Source: [Clostridium] aminophilum DSM 10710 (GTDB lineage: Bacteria; Bacillota; Clostridia; Lachnospirales; Lachnospiraceae). From it: DNA of 64,000 bases. Each line of letters opens with the position of its first letter. Positions within the stretch are counted from its first letter, which is position 1. This document shows positions 41,850-50,323 of this stretch, in pieces. The position numbers and the translations under genes are program-made. The notes under the pieces are model-generated. The model saw only the letters and a list, made by a program, of their open reading frames with translations, ran no database searches and had not been told where the DNA came from. Location: NCBI RefSeq assembly GCF_000711825.1, contig NZ_JONJ01000016.1, positions 1-64,000 on the forward strand, in the 5' to 3' direction.

Positions 41850-41920
41850 CACGGGAAGAGGGATTCGAACCCCCATCGGCGGTTTTGGAGACCGTAGCTC
41901 TACCATTGAACTATTCCCGT
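41850..41920 (-). tRNA. tRNA-Trp (anticodon CCA)
   Basis: The minus strand folds into a full cloverleaf: acceptor ACGGGAA/TTCCCGT with discriminator G, D arm with AGTTCAATGGTAGAGCT, anticodon stem ACGGT/ACCGC-like with loop CTCCAAA giving anticodon CCA, and T arm GGGGGTTCGAATCCCTC. The CCA tail is not encoded. A promoter lies upstream. Confidence 0.92.
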
Positions 41921-41948
41921 ATTGTCGGCATTTCGTGCCGACTTGAGT

Positions 41949-41977
41949 ATATTACCACATTGAATTGTATCTGTCAA
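41949..41977 (-). promoter_or_regulatory. Promoter of tRNA-Trp
   Basis: On the minus strand TTGACA (41972-41977), a 17-bp spacer, and TAATAT (41949-41954). Confidence 0.8.
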
Positions 41978-42065
41978 ATCTTTTTTCCGTATAATTCAGA
42001 AATTTATTTCAAACGCTCGTGCAGTCCTCATGTCATGATTCCTTTTGCAGCATCATCGCCGAAGA

Positions 42066-42890
42066 TCATTTGTCACCCTGCGCACGTCTTCCGATCATCT
42101 GCCCCATACGGACCGGAATCTCCCGTCCGCCGGCCGTCTGCTCAAAAACGCGGGGACTGATGCGGGCTTTGCCCCTCTCCAGAAGAAGAATAATCGTGGA
42201 ACCGCCGTAAAGGAACCGTCCCTTCTGCTCTCCGCGGGTCACCGGACCATATTCCTTATAATTCTGGATCTTCCCCACCAGCATTGCACCGACTTCCATC
42301 TGGATCATGGATCCAAAATTCGGCGACTCAATCAACGTGTATTCACGGCAGTTCTCGGTAAATACCGGAAACTCCCGAAGAGCAATCGGCTGAACCGTAT
42401 GAAGAATGCCCGGAAGAAAGATGTTCCTCCCCTTCACGCCGCTGTCGGCATAACAATATCGATGATAATGCGTAACACAGAGCCGAAACACCAGACAGGT
42501 TCCTCCGCGAAACCGTTTTGCCAGCTCACGGTCACGCAGGAGATCCGGAATACGATACCGGCTTTGCTTCACCGGGATCACCGTGTCATCCTTAATCTCA
42601 TACGCTGACAGAAGTCCGTCGCAGGGCGCAATCAGAATGTCCGGATCCATGTCGACCGGACGCTCTCCTTCCTTTAATTCACGGGTAAAGAATTCGTTGA
42701 AATTCCGGAAATGCCGCTTCTGACAGACCGACAGATCGATATGATTCATACGGACAAACGGCGCAATCAGCGGTACCGAGAGAGGAGAATCCAGAAATAT
42801 CCCGGCTGCCTGTGAAAGTTTTCTCGCCGTCAGTATTTTCAGGATACGGCGTCCCCAAACGGTGTGATAAAGAAATTCCAGTGATGTCAT
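42066..42890 (-). CDS. psd: Phosphatidylserine decarboxylase proenzyme
   Basis: The 274-residue proenzyme decarboxylates phosphatidylserine to phosphatidylethanolamine. It shows the catalytic VTHYHRYCYADSG segment and the self-cleavage site in FLYGGSTIILL, where the serine of GST becomes the pyruvoyl group of the small subunit. The protein is membrane-associated. It is the last gene of a four-gene minus-strand operon, 3 bp behind pssA, so the two enzymes of phosphatidylethanolamine synthesis are made together. Confidence 0.93.
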   Translation of the reverse strand: MTSLEFLYHTVWGRRILKILTARKLSQAAGIFLDSPLSVPLIAPFVRMNHIDLSVCQKRHFRNFNEFFTRELKEGERPVDMDPDILIAPCDGLLSAYEIKDDTVIPVKQSRYRIPDLLRDRELAKRFRGGTCLVFRLCVTHYHRYCYADSGVKGRNIFLPGILHTVQPIALREFPVFTENCREYTLIESPNFGSMIQMEVGAMLVGKIQNYKEYGPVTRGEQKGRFLYGGSTIILLLERGKARISPRVFEQTAGGREIPVRMGQMIGRRAQGDK

Positions 42891-42893
42891 TCA

Positions 42894-43586
42894 TTACCTC
42901 CCGCGATAGGAAATAATCATGCGAAGAATCAGAAGAATCACAAACTCAACTCCGCCGATTCCGACCAGAACCAGAATTTCTTTCAGCTTCGGCTTCGGCA
43001 CACGGAATTTTCCAAGAAAAAGAAGAGCCGTGATCAAAAGAACCGCAAAATATGCATACGTCACATCCTGCGGAAGCACATACTGGAACAGCAGCACCGT
43101 CGGAAAGATCAGCGCGGAGATGGTAACCGGCAGACCGATATAATACTTTCTCGATCCCACCGTCATCTTCTGACGCTCTTCTTCCGTGACATTGAAGTAT
43201 GCCAGCCTCACCATGGCAGCCAGCACATAGAACATCATAATAGCGAACAGGAATATGGTCGGCTGACCGCTCCGGATGTGCGGCACATCCGAGAGCTGTG
43301 CTCCGGCTCTGAGCATTCCGTCACCGATCGCAGCCGGAAGAAATCCGAATGCAACCAGATCCGCAAGGGAGTCGATCTGTACACCGAAATCCTTCGCCAT
43401 CTGTGAGCGGTCTTTCTTCGTTCTTGCCACCATTCCGTCAAATGAGTCACAAAGGCCGCAAAACATCAGAAAAAATGCGCCCATAAACGGATGACCGTTT
43501 CCGTGAAGTGTGACAAGCACTCCGCAGAAAGCGGAAAGAAGTGACAAATATGTAAGCCACACAGTGTAATCCCAGAATCCTATCAT
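42894..43586 (-). CDS. pssA: CDP-diacylglycerol-serine O-phosphatidyltransferase
   Basis: The 230-residue membrane enzyme joins serine to CDP-diacylglycerol. The CDP-alcohol phosphotransferase signature is complete: DSFDGMVAR followed by GVQIDSLAD (D-x2-DG-x2-AR-x8-G-x3-D-x3-D). About six to eight membrane helices follow. It is the third gene in the operon, ahead of psd; serine specificity is supported by that neighbour. Confidence 0.92.
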   Translation of the reverse strand: MIGFWDYTVWLTYLSLLSAFCGVLVTLHGNGHPFMGAFFLMFCGLCDSFDGMVARTKKDRSQMAKDFGVQIDSLADLVAFGFLPAAIGDGMLRAGAQLSDVPHIRSGQPTIFLFAIMMFYVLAAMVRLAYFNVTEEERQKMTVGSRKYYIGLPVTISALIFPTVLLFQYVLPQDVTYAYFAVLLITALLFLGKFRVPKPKLKEILVLVGIGGVEFVILLILRMIISYRGR

Positions 43587-43607
43587 GTTAAATCCCTACT
43601 CTTATCA

Positions 43608-44840
43608 TTAAATATTGTTATCAGTTTCTTTTTTCTTCTCTCTCCGATAGCGCCGGACCGCTCCGATCGCGACCGCAATGCCACTGATCAGAACACAGAC
43701 GTAAAACGCCAATCCTCTGCTGAGAATTTCGAGACGAACCGCCGCCTCCCGGTTCAGAATTCCCTGAAACCCGTCCAGCAGAAGGAAATCCGCGACGCCC
43801 ATTCCTCCCGGAATCGGCGCACAATAGCTTCCGATGGTCCCGAAGCACTGGACAGACCAGACCTGAAGAATATGGGAGATTTTTCCGCCCTGTGCCAGAT
43901 AGATAAAGGCGGTGACGGAGATCATGGAGATTCGCTGCGCCAGATTGCAGAAGAAGGCCCTGGTCAGAAAACGCTTCTGTCCCGCCATCATGCTGACACT
44001 GCGGCGGTAGCGATCCATCGTCTCATGCAGTTTTTTTATGTGTTTGTCCGGCTCTTTTATCAGATGCCAATGATATCCGACGTGAATACAGGCCATCCAG
44101 GCCTTCTCCAACATACCGGGCATCCGAAGAAACAGATGAAAACCGATCGCCAGTCCGACAATCACAATGCAGCCGAACACGATCAGTATTTTTGACAAAA
44201 TACTGAAACACTGCCACACTCCCGGGAAACAGAGCATACCGATGATCCCGGATGCAAGAAGAGCTTCGGTATAAAAAACCAGATTCATCACCAGAACCGC
44301 AGTGGTCATCGCTCCGGAAATTCCATCCTTCATCATAAAGAATGCACTCGCCGGCTGACCGCCGGATGCAGAAGGTGTAATGGCTGAAAAATAGACGTCT
44401 CCGGCAGCATAGAGAAATCCCCGTCGATATGGAATCCGGATTCCCATTCCCTGAAGAATCGCCCGAATCGCCTCACCTTCAAACCAGATAAACCCGATCA
44501 TGGAAAACGCCGCGCAGACGGTCCAGCCGGGCTTCAGATGCTTCAGATCACGGATGACCGAACCCTCCGTCAGGGTTCTCGCCTGTGACGCCACCGCCCA
44601 CACACTGAGAACAGCCAGAACGAGCGCCGCGACACTCCAAAGTGCCTTTCGCTTCAGTTCCCTGCCGATCACATTTTCCTTTTCCTCATCCGTTTCCGCC
44701 GGATCGTTCGGAACAGTCCCGCCGGTGGCTTCGTCGCCGTTTACGGCTCTGTTTTCGATATCATGTTTCGGAAGGATATCCGTTTCGTATCGTGGATCCT
44801 TACCATCTTCCCGCAACGAATCACCCCCTCTTTGTCTCAC
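43608..44840 (-). CDS. Flippase-like (MprF N-terminal/UPF0104) membrane protein
   Basis: The 410-residue protein has a charged N-terminal tail (about 65 residues) and seven to eight membrane helices of the lysylphosphatidylglycerol synthetase/flippase-like family (FLYAAGDVYFSAITPSASGG, FGTIGSYCAPIPGGMGVADF). It lacks the C-terminal aminoacyl transferase domain of MprF, so it may move a lipid across the membrane rather than modify it. It lies between a PAP2 protein and pssA/psd in one operon with gaps of 6 and 21 bp; a role in moving or finishing aminophospholipids is inferred. Confidence 0.85.
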   Translation of the reverse strand: MRQRGGDSLREDGKDPRYETDILPKHDIENRAVNGDEATGGTVPNDPAETDEEKENVIGRELKRKALWSVAALVLAVLSVWAVASQARTLTEGSVIRDLKHLKPGWTVCAAFSMIGFIWFEGEAIRAILQGMGIRIPYRRGFLYAAGDVYFSAITPSASGGQPASAFFMMKDGISGAMTTAVLVMNLVFYTEALLASGIIGMLCFPGVWQCFSILSKILIVFGCIVIVGLAIGFHLFLRMPGMLEKAWMACIHVGYHWHLIKEPDKHIKKLHETMDRYRRSVSMMAGQKRFLTRAFFCNLAQRISMISVTAFIYLAQGGKISHILQVWSVQCFGTIGSYCAPIPGGMGVADFLLLDGFQGILNREAAVRLEILSRGLAFYVCVLISGIAVAIGAVRRYRREKKKETDNNI

Positions 44841-44846
44841 TCTGTT

Positions 44847-45521
44847 TTAATCCATAAGCTCCGTGAGCTTTTGATAAACTCTCCTTCCAATCCTGCGGAA
44901 AATCCAGGACAGATCCCATCGCCGTGCGATCAGAAAGCCGATCTCCATGACGGCAATGCCGCCGATGATATCCACAATCACGTGCTGCCGCACAAAAACG
45001 ACGGACAGACACACCAGAACCGTCATCACGGCCATCGCAATCTTATACCAGTCCGGCCGGTGTTCCGCCATCGCCGTCCGAAAACAGAACCAGCTTTCCA
45101 GACAGTGGATGGACGGAAACAGATTTACCGCAAAGTCTTTCGCATACACAAAGCGGGTCAGCGCACACGCGATCCCCGCGCCGTCCACTTCCGGCCGTAT
45201 AATCGTCGACGGAATGACGGCAAAACAGACCAGTGCGAGTATTTTTGCATAAATCTCGCTGCTGAACGCTTTGTAGCAAAATGTCGGATTCTCCGCCATG
45301 GCTGTCAGATATCCGATCGCCCACTGCAGGAACGCTCCGATGTAGATAAAGATAAACACCGGAACCAGAGGAATCCGGTGATCCAGCGGAATTGAAAAAT
45401 CATGCAGCGGACCGACGAGCGCATGTTTGCCGATCAGCACGTAGCCGGCCGTATTGAGAACCAGCGCCGCGATCACCGGAAAAAATGCGTACGCATACTT
45501 CCGTAAGAATTTTCCAACCAT
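44847..45521 (-). CDS. PAP2-family membrane phosphatase/phosphotransferase
   Basis: The 224-residue membrane protein has six helices and the PAP2 active-site motifs: NLFPSIHCLESW (PSxH) and FVRQHVIVDIIGG (R-x-H-x4-D type). PAP2 enzymes remove phosphate from lipid phosphates or, in the Aur1/Ipt1 branch, transfer head groups. As first gene of the operon with a flippase-like protein and PS/PE synthesis genes, it may work on phosphatidate, CDP-diacylglycerol supply or a lipid head group. The exact reaction is unknown. Confidence 0.85.
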   Translation of the reverse strand: MVGKFLRKYAYAFFPVIAALVLNTAGYVLIGKHALVGPLHDFSIPLDHRIPLVPVFIFIYIGAFLQWAIGYLTAMAENPTFCYKAFSSEIYAKILALVCFAVIPSTIIRPEVDGAGIACALTRFVYAKDFAVNLFPSIHCLESWFCFRTAMAEHRPDWYKIAMAVMTVLVCLSVVFVRQHVIVDIIGGIAVMEIGFLIARRWDLSWIFRRIGRRVYQKLTELMD

Positions 45522-45534
45522 ATATCACCCTTGA

Positions 45535-46917
45535 TTAGACTCTTTTCAAAAGATCAATAGCTTCACGCACATTTCTGACGCCGACCAGTCCGATACCGTC
45601 GGGCAGATCCATTCTTGTCATATTGGAACGGGGCAGAATACAGGTTGTAAACCCAAGCCGGATCGCCTCTTTCACTCTCTGTTCCGCCATCGAAACCGAC
45701 CTCACCTCTCCGGCGAGACCAACCTCACCAAAAACAACGGTCTTTTCACTGATCGGGATATCCTTATAACTGGACACCAACGCCATCACGATCGCCAGAT
45801 CCAGCGCCGGCTCGTTCATCTTCATACCGCCGGCGATGTTGATATAAGCGTCGTACGAGGACATTTCCAGATGACAGCGCTTTTCCAGAACCGCCATCAG
45901 GACATTCACACGGTTGTAGTCCGCACCTGCTGCCACTCTTCGCGGCATTCCGAAATTGGTCCTTGTCGTGAGCGCCTGAACTTCCAGCATGAGCGGTCTC
46001 GTGCCTTCCATAAGACACGCCGCCGCGGAACCGGATGCATCTTCCGGCCTTCCCTCCAGCATGAATTCCGACGGGTTCTCGACCTCCCGGAGACCGTCTT
46101 CCCTCATCTCGAATACCCCGATCTCGTTCGTGGATCCGAAACGGTTTTTGACGCTTCTGAGAATCCGGTAGGACGCATAGCGGTCCCCCTCAAAATAGAG
46201 CACCGTGTCCACCATATGTTCCAGCACTCTCGGCCCTGCTACAACGCCTTCCTTCGTAACATGACCGACGATGAATACCGTAATCCCTTCGCCCTTGGCA
46301 ATCTGCATCAGAACATTCGTGCACTCCCGGACCTGACTGACCGAACCCGGAGCGGATGTAACTTCATCCATAAACATCGTCTGAATCGAGTCAATGACCA
46401 CAATATCCGGTCTGGTCTTCCGGAGAACCTCTGCAATCGTACCGAGATTGGTCTCGCTCAGAAATGCCAGCGGCCCTTTTACCTCTCCGATCCGGTTTGC
46501 CCGGATCTTGATCTGCTTGAGAGACTCCTCTCCCGAAACATAGAGAACTTTTTTCTCATTTCCCGCAAGATTCCGGCAGACCTGCAGAAGAATCGTCGAT
46601 TTTCCGATTCCCGGATCACCTCCGACCAGAACCAGCGACCCTTTCACGATACCGGATCCGAGAACACGGTCCAGTTCCCCGTAACCGGTCGATGTGCGGT
46701 CTTCCTCATCCAGATCGATCTCATCCAGCCGCATTGGCTCCGCATGGGAGCCGCCGATTGCAATGCTTCTTCCGGCATGTCCCGCAATCTTCACCGGTTC
46801 TGCCGGTGCTTCCACCATGGTATTCCATGCTTTACAGGTCGGGCACTGCCCCATCCATTTTGCAGATTCATGTCCGCATTCACTGCAGAAGAATGCGGTC
46901 TTTTTTGATTTTGCCAT
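45535..46917 (-). CDS. radA: DNA repair protein RadA
   Basis: The 460-residue protein has an N-terminal C4 zinc finger (CSECGHESAKWMGQCPTC), a RecA-like ATPase core with Walker A GDPGIGKST, the RadA-specific KNRFGSTNE motif, and a C-terminal Lon-protease-like domain (about 300-460). It helps branch migration during recombination. The start at 46917 has GGAGG 6 bp upstream; the frame opens 10 codons earlier without a site. It precedes the PAP2 gene by 13 bp and may share transcripts with the lipid operon. In many Firmicutes radA follows clpC, as here across one small gene. Confidence 0.93.
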   Translation of the reverse strand: MAKSKKTAFFCSECGHESAKWMGQCPTCKAWNTMVEAPAEPVKIAGHAGRSIAIGGSHAEPMRLDEIDLDEEDRTSTGYGELDRVLGSGIVKGSLVLVGGDPGIGKSTILLQVCRNLAGNEKKVLYVSGEESLKQIKIRANRIGEVKGPLAFLSETNLGTIAEVLRKTRPDIVVIDSIQTMFMDEVTSAPGSVSQVRECTNVLMQIAKGEGITVFIVGHVTKEGVVAGPRVLEHMVDTVLYFEGDRYASYRILRSVKNRFGSTNEIGVFEMREDGLREVENPSEFMLEGRPEDASGSAAACLMEGTRPLMLEVQALTTRTNFGMPRRVAAGADYNRVNVLMAVLEKRCHLEMSSYDAYINIAGGMKMNEPALDLAIVMALVSSYKDIPISEKTVVFGEVGLAGEVRSVSMAEQRVKEAIRLGFTTCILPRSNMTRMDLPDGIGLVGVRNVREAIDLLKRV

Positions 46918-47194
46918 GTATCCTCCACATTCTCGAAGCCAAATCATCCTTGCGCACAGTATGTGCAGACACCATCTTTGTTATTTTACCCTACTTTTCG
47001 TTAAATGTGTAAAAAAACCGCAAACATTTTTTTGTCTTTTTTATGTCAAATTTCATTATGGTTTCTAAACAGCACAACACATCCCTGCTTTTGACAGGTT
47101 TTGGATGAAAGCAGATATGGTTTTTGAACGGTTCCGCCGTGTAAACAGCTGCTCATGCCGGCCTGGCAGACGCGTTCGGTTCTCTATTAGAACA
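46918..47194. other. Intergenic region upstream of radA, no gene seen
   Basis: This AT-rich stretch contains the presumed radA promoter. I see no reading frame with a ribosome binding site, no tRNA and no repeat matching the other families. Confidence 0.5.
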
Positions 47195-47228
47195 AAAACG
47201 CGGATACCGATCTGTGACCGATATCCGC
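47195..47228 (-). terminator. Terminator downstream of the clpC region
   Basis: GCGGATACCG (from 47200) pairs with CCGATATCCGC (47218-47228) with one mismatch, and minus-strand transcripts run into five T residues. Confidence 0.75.
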
Positions 47229-47309
47229 TGAAATGATTGTCCTTTAAGTTATTCCGGTGTCCGGCATGGAATTCGCTGACCGCCGAAACATTTTCTGACC
47301 GAGTCAGAA

Positions 47310-47723
47310 TTATTTGGATTCTACACGGATGGAGACCGGCTTCGCTGCTTCCAGTTCTACACTGATCACCAGTTTTCCGCTCAGGTTCGTCTGCATCTTT
47401 CCTGCATCCTCTCCGTTGACCAGCACACTGTACTCGCTGTCTTCCTGCATCTGAAGAGTGATCTGCGCATCCTGAACACCTTCTACCGTAAACTCGACAA
47501 ATCCATCTCCCACTTTGAAGTGATTTACTGCGGTTCCCGGGACCGACTCATAGACGAAGGTCTCATTTCTTTCCAGTTTCGTGATGTCCGCATAGGTCTT
47601 AACCTTGTAGATATCTCCCTGATATTCAAAATCGGAGAGTTTCTGCTTTGTATCCAGTTCATAGTTTCCGAAGCTGATGGTTCCGTCGCTCTCAACCTGA
47701 AGTAAATCTTTCACTACCGACAT
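47310..47723 (-). CDS. Conserved-looking hypothetical protein behind clpC
   Basis: The 137-residue cytosolic protein has no signal or membrane segment and reads as mostly beta strands (SVVKDLLQVESDGTISFGNY, FVEFTVEGVQDAQITLQMQE, KLVISVELEAAKPVSIRVES). GAGG lies ahead of the ATG at 47723, and the gap to the clpC stop is 52 bp with no terminator, so it is probably the last gene of the GntR-mcsA-mcsB-clpC transcript. I do not recognise the family. Its place suggests a stress-related or proteostasis role, which is inference only. Confidence 0.72.
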   Translation of the reverse strand: MSVVKDLLQVESDGTISFGNYELDTKQKLSDFEYQGDIYKVKTYADITKLERNETFVYESVPGTAVNHFKVGDGFVEFTVEGVQDAQITLQMQEDSEYSVLVNGEDAGKMQTNLSGKLVISVELEAAKPVSIRVESK

Positions 47724-47775
47724 CTCTCATGTCCTCCTGAAGTATTCCTGCCATCGCAGTCATCTGTTGGTATGG

Positions 47776-50289
47776 TTATCTTATCACACTAACCTTTTTA
47801 TTGCCAGTGGATTTCTTTTTTGCCCTGGAAAATGTCAGCTTCTGCGCATCCTTCGGCGCGGTGACGCGGACATCGTCGCCGCGGCTGATTTTTCCTTCCA
47901 GAAGAGCCTCCGAAAGCCGGTCTTCCACCTCGTTCTGGAATGTTCTGCGAAGCGGTCTTGCCCCGTACTTCGGATCAAATCCCTTTCTGGCAAGCCATGC
48001 CACAGCCGCCGGACTGAAGATCAGATTCATATCCAGCTGGGCGGATGTGCGGTGATTGATGGTCCGGATCATAATGCGGGTAATCTCGCTGATGTCTTCC
48101 TGCGTCAGCGGATGGAACACGATGATCTCATCGATTCGGTTCAGGAATTCCGGTCGGAACATCCGTTTTACCTCATCCATGACCTTTCCCTTCATGAAAT
48201 TGTAATCCGCCTTCTCGTCATTTTCCGATGCAAAACCGACATGCTTCGGGGAAATGATGTTGGCTGCGCCTGCATTGCTGGTCATAATGATCACGGTATT
48301 CTTGAAATCAACCGTGCGTCCCTGCGCGTCGGTGATGTGTCCATCATCCAGAATCTGAAGGAGAACATTGAATACGTCCGGATGCGCTTTCTCAATCTCG
48401 TCGAACAGTACTACGGAATACGGATGTCTTCTTACTTTCTCCGCCAGCTGTCCGCCCTCCTCGTAGCCGACATATCCCGGCGGCGATCCGATGATCTTGG
48501 ACACACTCTGTTTTTCCATGTATTCCGACATGTCAACACGGATCATGGCATTTTCCGTGCCGAAGAGCGACTCGGAAAGCGTCTTGGAGAGCTCGGTCTT
48601 TCCGACACCGGTCGGTCCGAGGAACAGGAACGAACCGATCGGACGTTTCGGATCTTTCAGGCCGACCCTTCCTCTGCGGATCGCTTTCGCCACCGCGCTG
48701 ACCGCTTCATTCTGGCCGACAACTCTTGCGTGGAGAACCTCCTCCAGCTTCATGAGGCGCTCCGCCTCTCCTTCATTGAGTTTTCTCACCGGAATGCCGG
48801 TCCACTCCGACACGACATCCGCGACCTCATTGGCTCCCACCACAAGTTTCCGTGAATCCTTCTCGGCTTTCCACTTTTCGCGGAGTTCCTGAATTCTTGC
48901 AGTCTTTTCCGCCTGCTTCTTCTTGATCTCGCCGGCTCTCTCAAACTCTTCTTCGCGGACAGCCTGTTCCTTATCCACCTCGAGTTCTTTGAGTTCCTCC
49001 TCAAGTTCATGGATCTCGCCCGGCTCGGTGTATCCGGTCAGACGAACCTTCGACGCCGCCTCATCGATGACATCAATAGCCTTATCTGGAAGGAACCGGT
49101 CATTGATGTAGCGCTTGGACAGGCGCACGGCGGACTCCACCGCCTCATCGTTGATCCGTACCTGATGATGGTCTTCGTAGCGGCTCTTTAATCCTCTCAG
49201 AATCTCAATGCAGGCATCCTCTTCCGGTTCATCCACCATAACCGGCTGGAACCGGCGTTCGAGAGCCGCATCCTTCTCGATTCTCTTTCGGTACTCGTCT
49301 ACGGTGGTCGCACCGATCAGCTGAATCTCTCCGCGGGCCAGCGACGGTTTCATGATATTGGACGCATCGATGGCGCCCTCAGCGCCGCCGGCTCCGATGA
49401 TCGTATGAATTTCATCGATGAACAGGAGAATGTCACCGGCATTCTTCACCTCTTCAATCACCTTTTTGATTCGCTCTTCGAACTCACCGCGGTATTTGCT
49501 TCCTGCCACCATACTCGAGATATCCAGACGGATCAGTCGCTTATCCGCCACCGATTCCGGCACATCGCCGTTCACGATCGCCTCCGCAAGACCCTCGGCA
49601 ACCGCGGTCTTTCCGACACCCGGTTCTCCGATCAGGCATGGATTGTTCTTCGTTCTGCGGCTGAGGATCTGAATAACCCTCTGCATTTCCTTGTCCCGGC
49701 CGATGACCGGATCCATTTTTCCTTCTCTGGCCGCTTCCGTCATATCCACACTGTATTTGTCCAAGGTCGGCGTGTCGGAACCGGCGTTCTTATCCTTTGC
49801 CCGCGCGGACGCACGGCCGGAAGCCGCACCGTCTTCCGAGTCCTCCGAAGTATCTCCGCCCATCGCTCCCATCAGGTCAATGTAAAGCTTCTGAAGATTG
49901 ACATTCAGCGTGTACAAAAGCCGGGAAGCGGTACAGCTTCCGCTCTTGACGATCGCGATCAGAATATGCTCGGTGCCTACCAGCGGTGCCTTGAAAAAGA
50001 CCGCCTCCTCATAACTGCTCTGCAGAATCTTTTTGGCACCCGGCGTATATTCCGCGTCGCCGGACACGGCGGTCGGTGTCTCCGGAGAGACCAGTTTCTC
50101 CATCACATCCAGAATTCTCTGCTCGGTGATTCCGTGACTGTTCAGCACTACCGCTGCGGTTCCGTTTCCTTCCCTCACCAGGCCGAGAAGAAGATGTTCG
50201 GTTCCGACATAACCGCCGCTGGTTTCCTGTGCTGCTTCCACCGCCAGACGAATTGCCTCCTTCGCCCTCTCGGTAAATCGATCAAACAT
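47776..50289 (-). CDS. clpC: ClpC AAA+ chaperone, ATPase subunit of Clp protease
   Basis: The 837-residue unfoldase has the N-terminal double Clp repeat (FTERAKEAIRLAVEAAQETS), a first AAA+ domain with Walker A GEPGVGKTA, a middle coiled-coil with UVR-like motif (EEELKELEVDKEQAVREEEF) that binds adaptors such as MecA/McsB, and a second AAA+ domain with GPTGVGKTE. A ClpP-docking loop is expected in the second domain. It feeds unfolded or phosphoarginine-tagged proteins to ClpP. The start at 50289 has AAAGGAAA just upstream; the frame opens 7 codons earlier. It lies 34 bp behind mcsB. Confidence 0.94.
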   Translation of the reverse strand: MFDRFTERAKEAIRLAVEAAQETSGGYVGTEHLLLGLVREGNGTAAVVLNSHGITEQRILDVMEKLVSPETPTAVSGDAEYTPGAKKILQSSYEEAVFFKAPLVGTEHILIAIVKSGSCTASRLLYTLNVNLQKLYIDLMGAMGGDTSEDSEDGAASGRASARAKDKNAGSDTPTLDKYSVDMTEAAREGKMDPVIGRDKEMQRVIQILSRRTKNNPCLIGEPGVGKTAVAEGLAEAIVNGDVPESVADKRLIRLDISSMVAGSKYRGEFEERIKKVIEEVKNAGDILLFIDEIHTIIGAGGAEGAIDASNIMKPSLARGEIQLIGATTVDEYRKRIEKDAALERRFQPVMVDEPEEDACIEILRGLKSRYEDHHQVRINDEAVESAVRLSKRYINDRFLPDKAIDVIDEAASKVRLTGYTEPGEIHELEEELKELEVDKEQAVREEEFERAGEIKKKQAEKTARIQELREKWKAEKDSRKLVVGANEVADVVSEWTGIPVRKLNEGEAERLMKLEEVLHARVVGQNEAVSAVAKAIRRGRVGLKDPKRPIGSFLFLGPTGVGKTELSKTLSESLFGTENAMIRVDMSEYMEKQSVSKIIGSPPGYVGYEEGGQLAEKVRRHPYSVVLFDEIEKAHPDVFNVLLQILDDGHITDAQGRTVDFKNTVIIMTSNAGAANIISPKHVGFASENDEKADYNFMKGKVMDEVKRMFRPEFLNRIDEIIVFHPLTQEDISEITRIMIRTINHRTSAQLDMNLIFSPAAVAWLARKGFDPKYGARPLRRTFQNEVEDRLSEALLEGKISRGDDVRVTAPKDAQKLTFSRAKKKSTGNKKVSVIR

Positions 50290-50323
50290 GTCGTTTCCTT
50301 TCTGTCTCAATGCATCTCAATGA

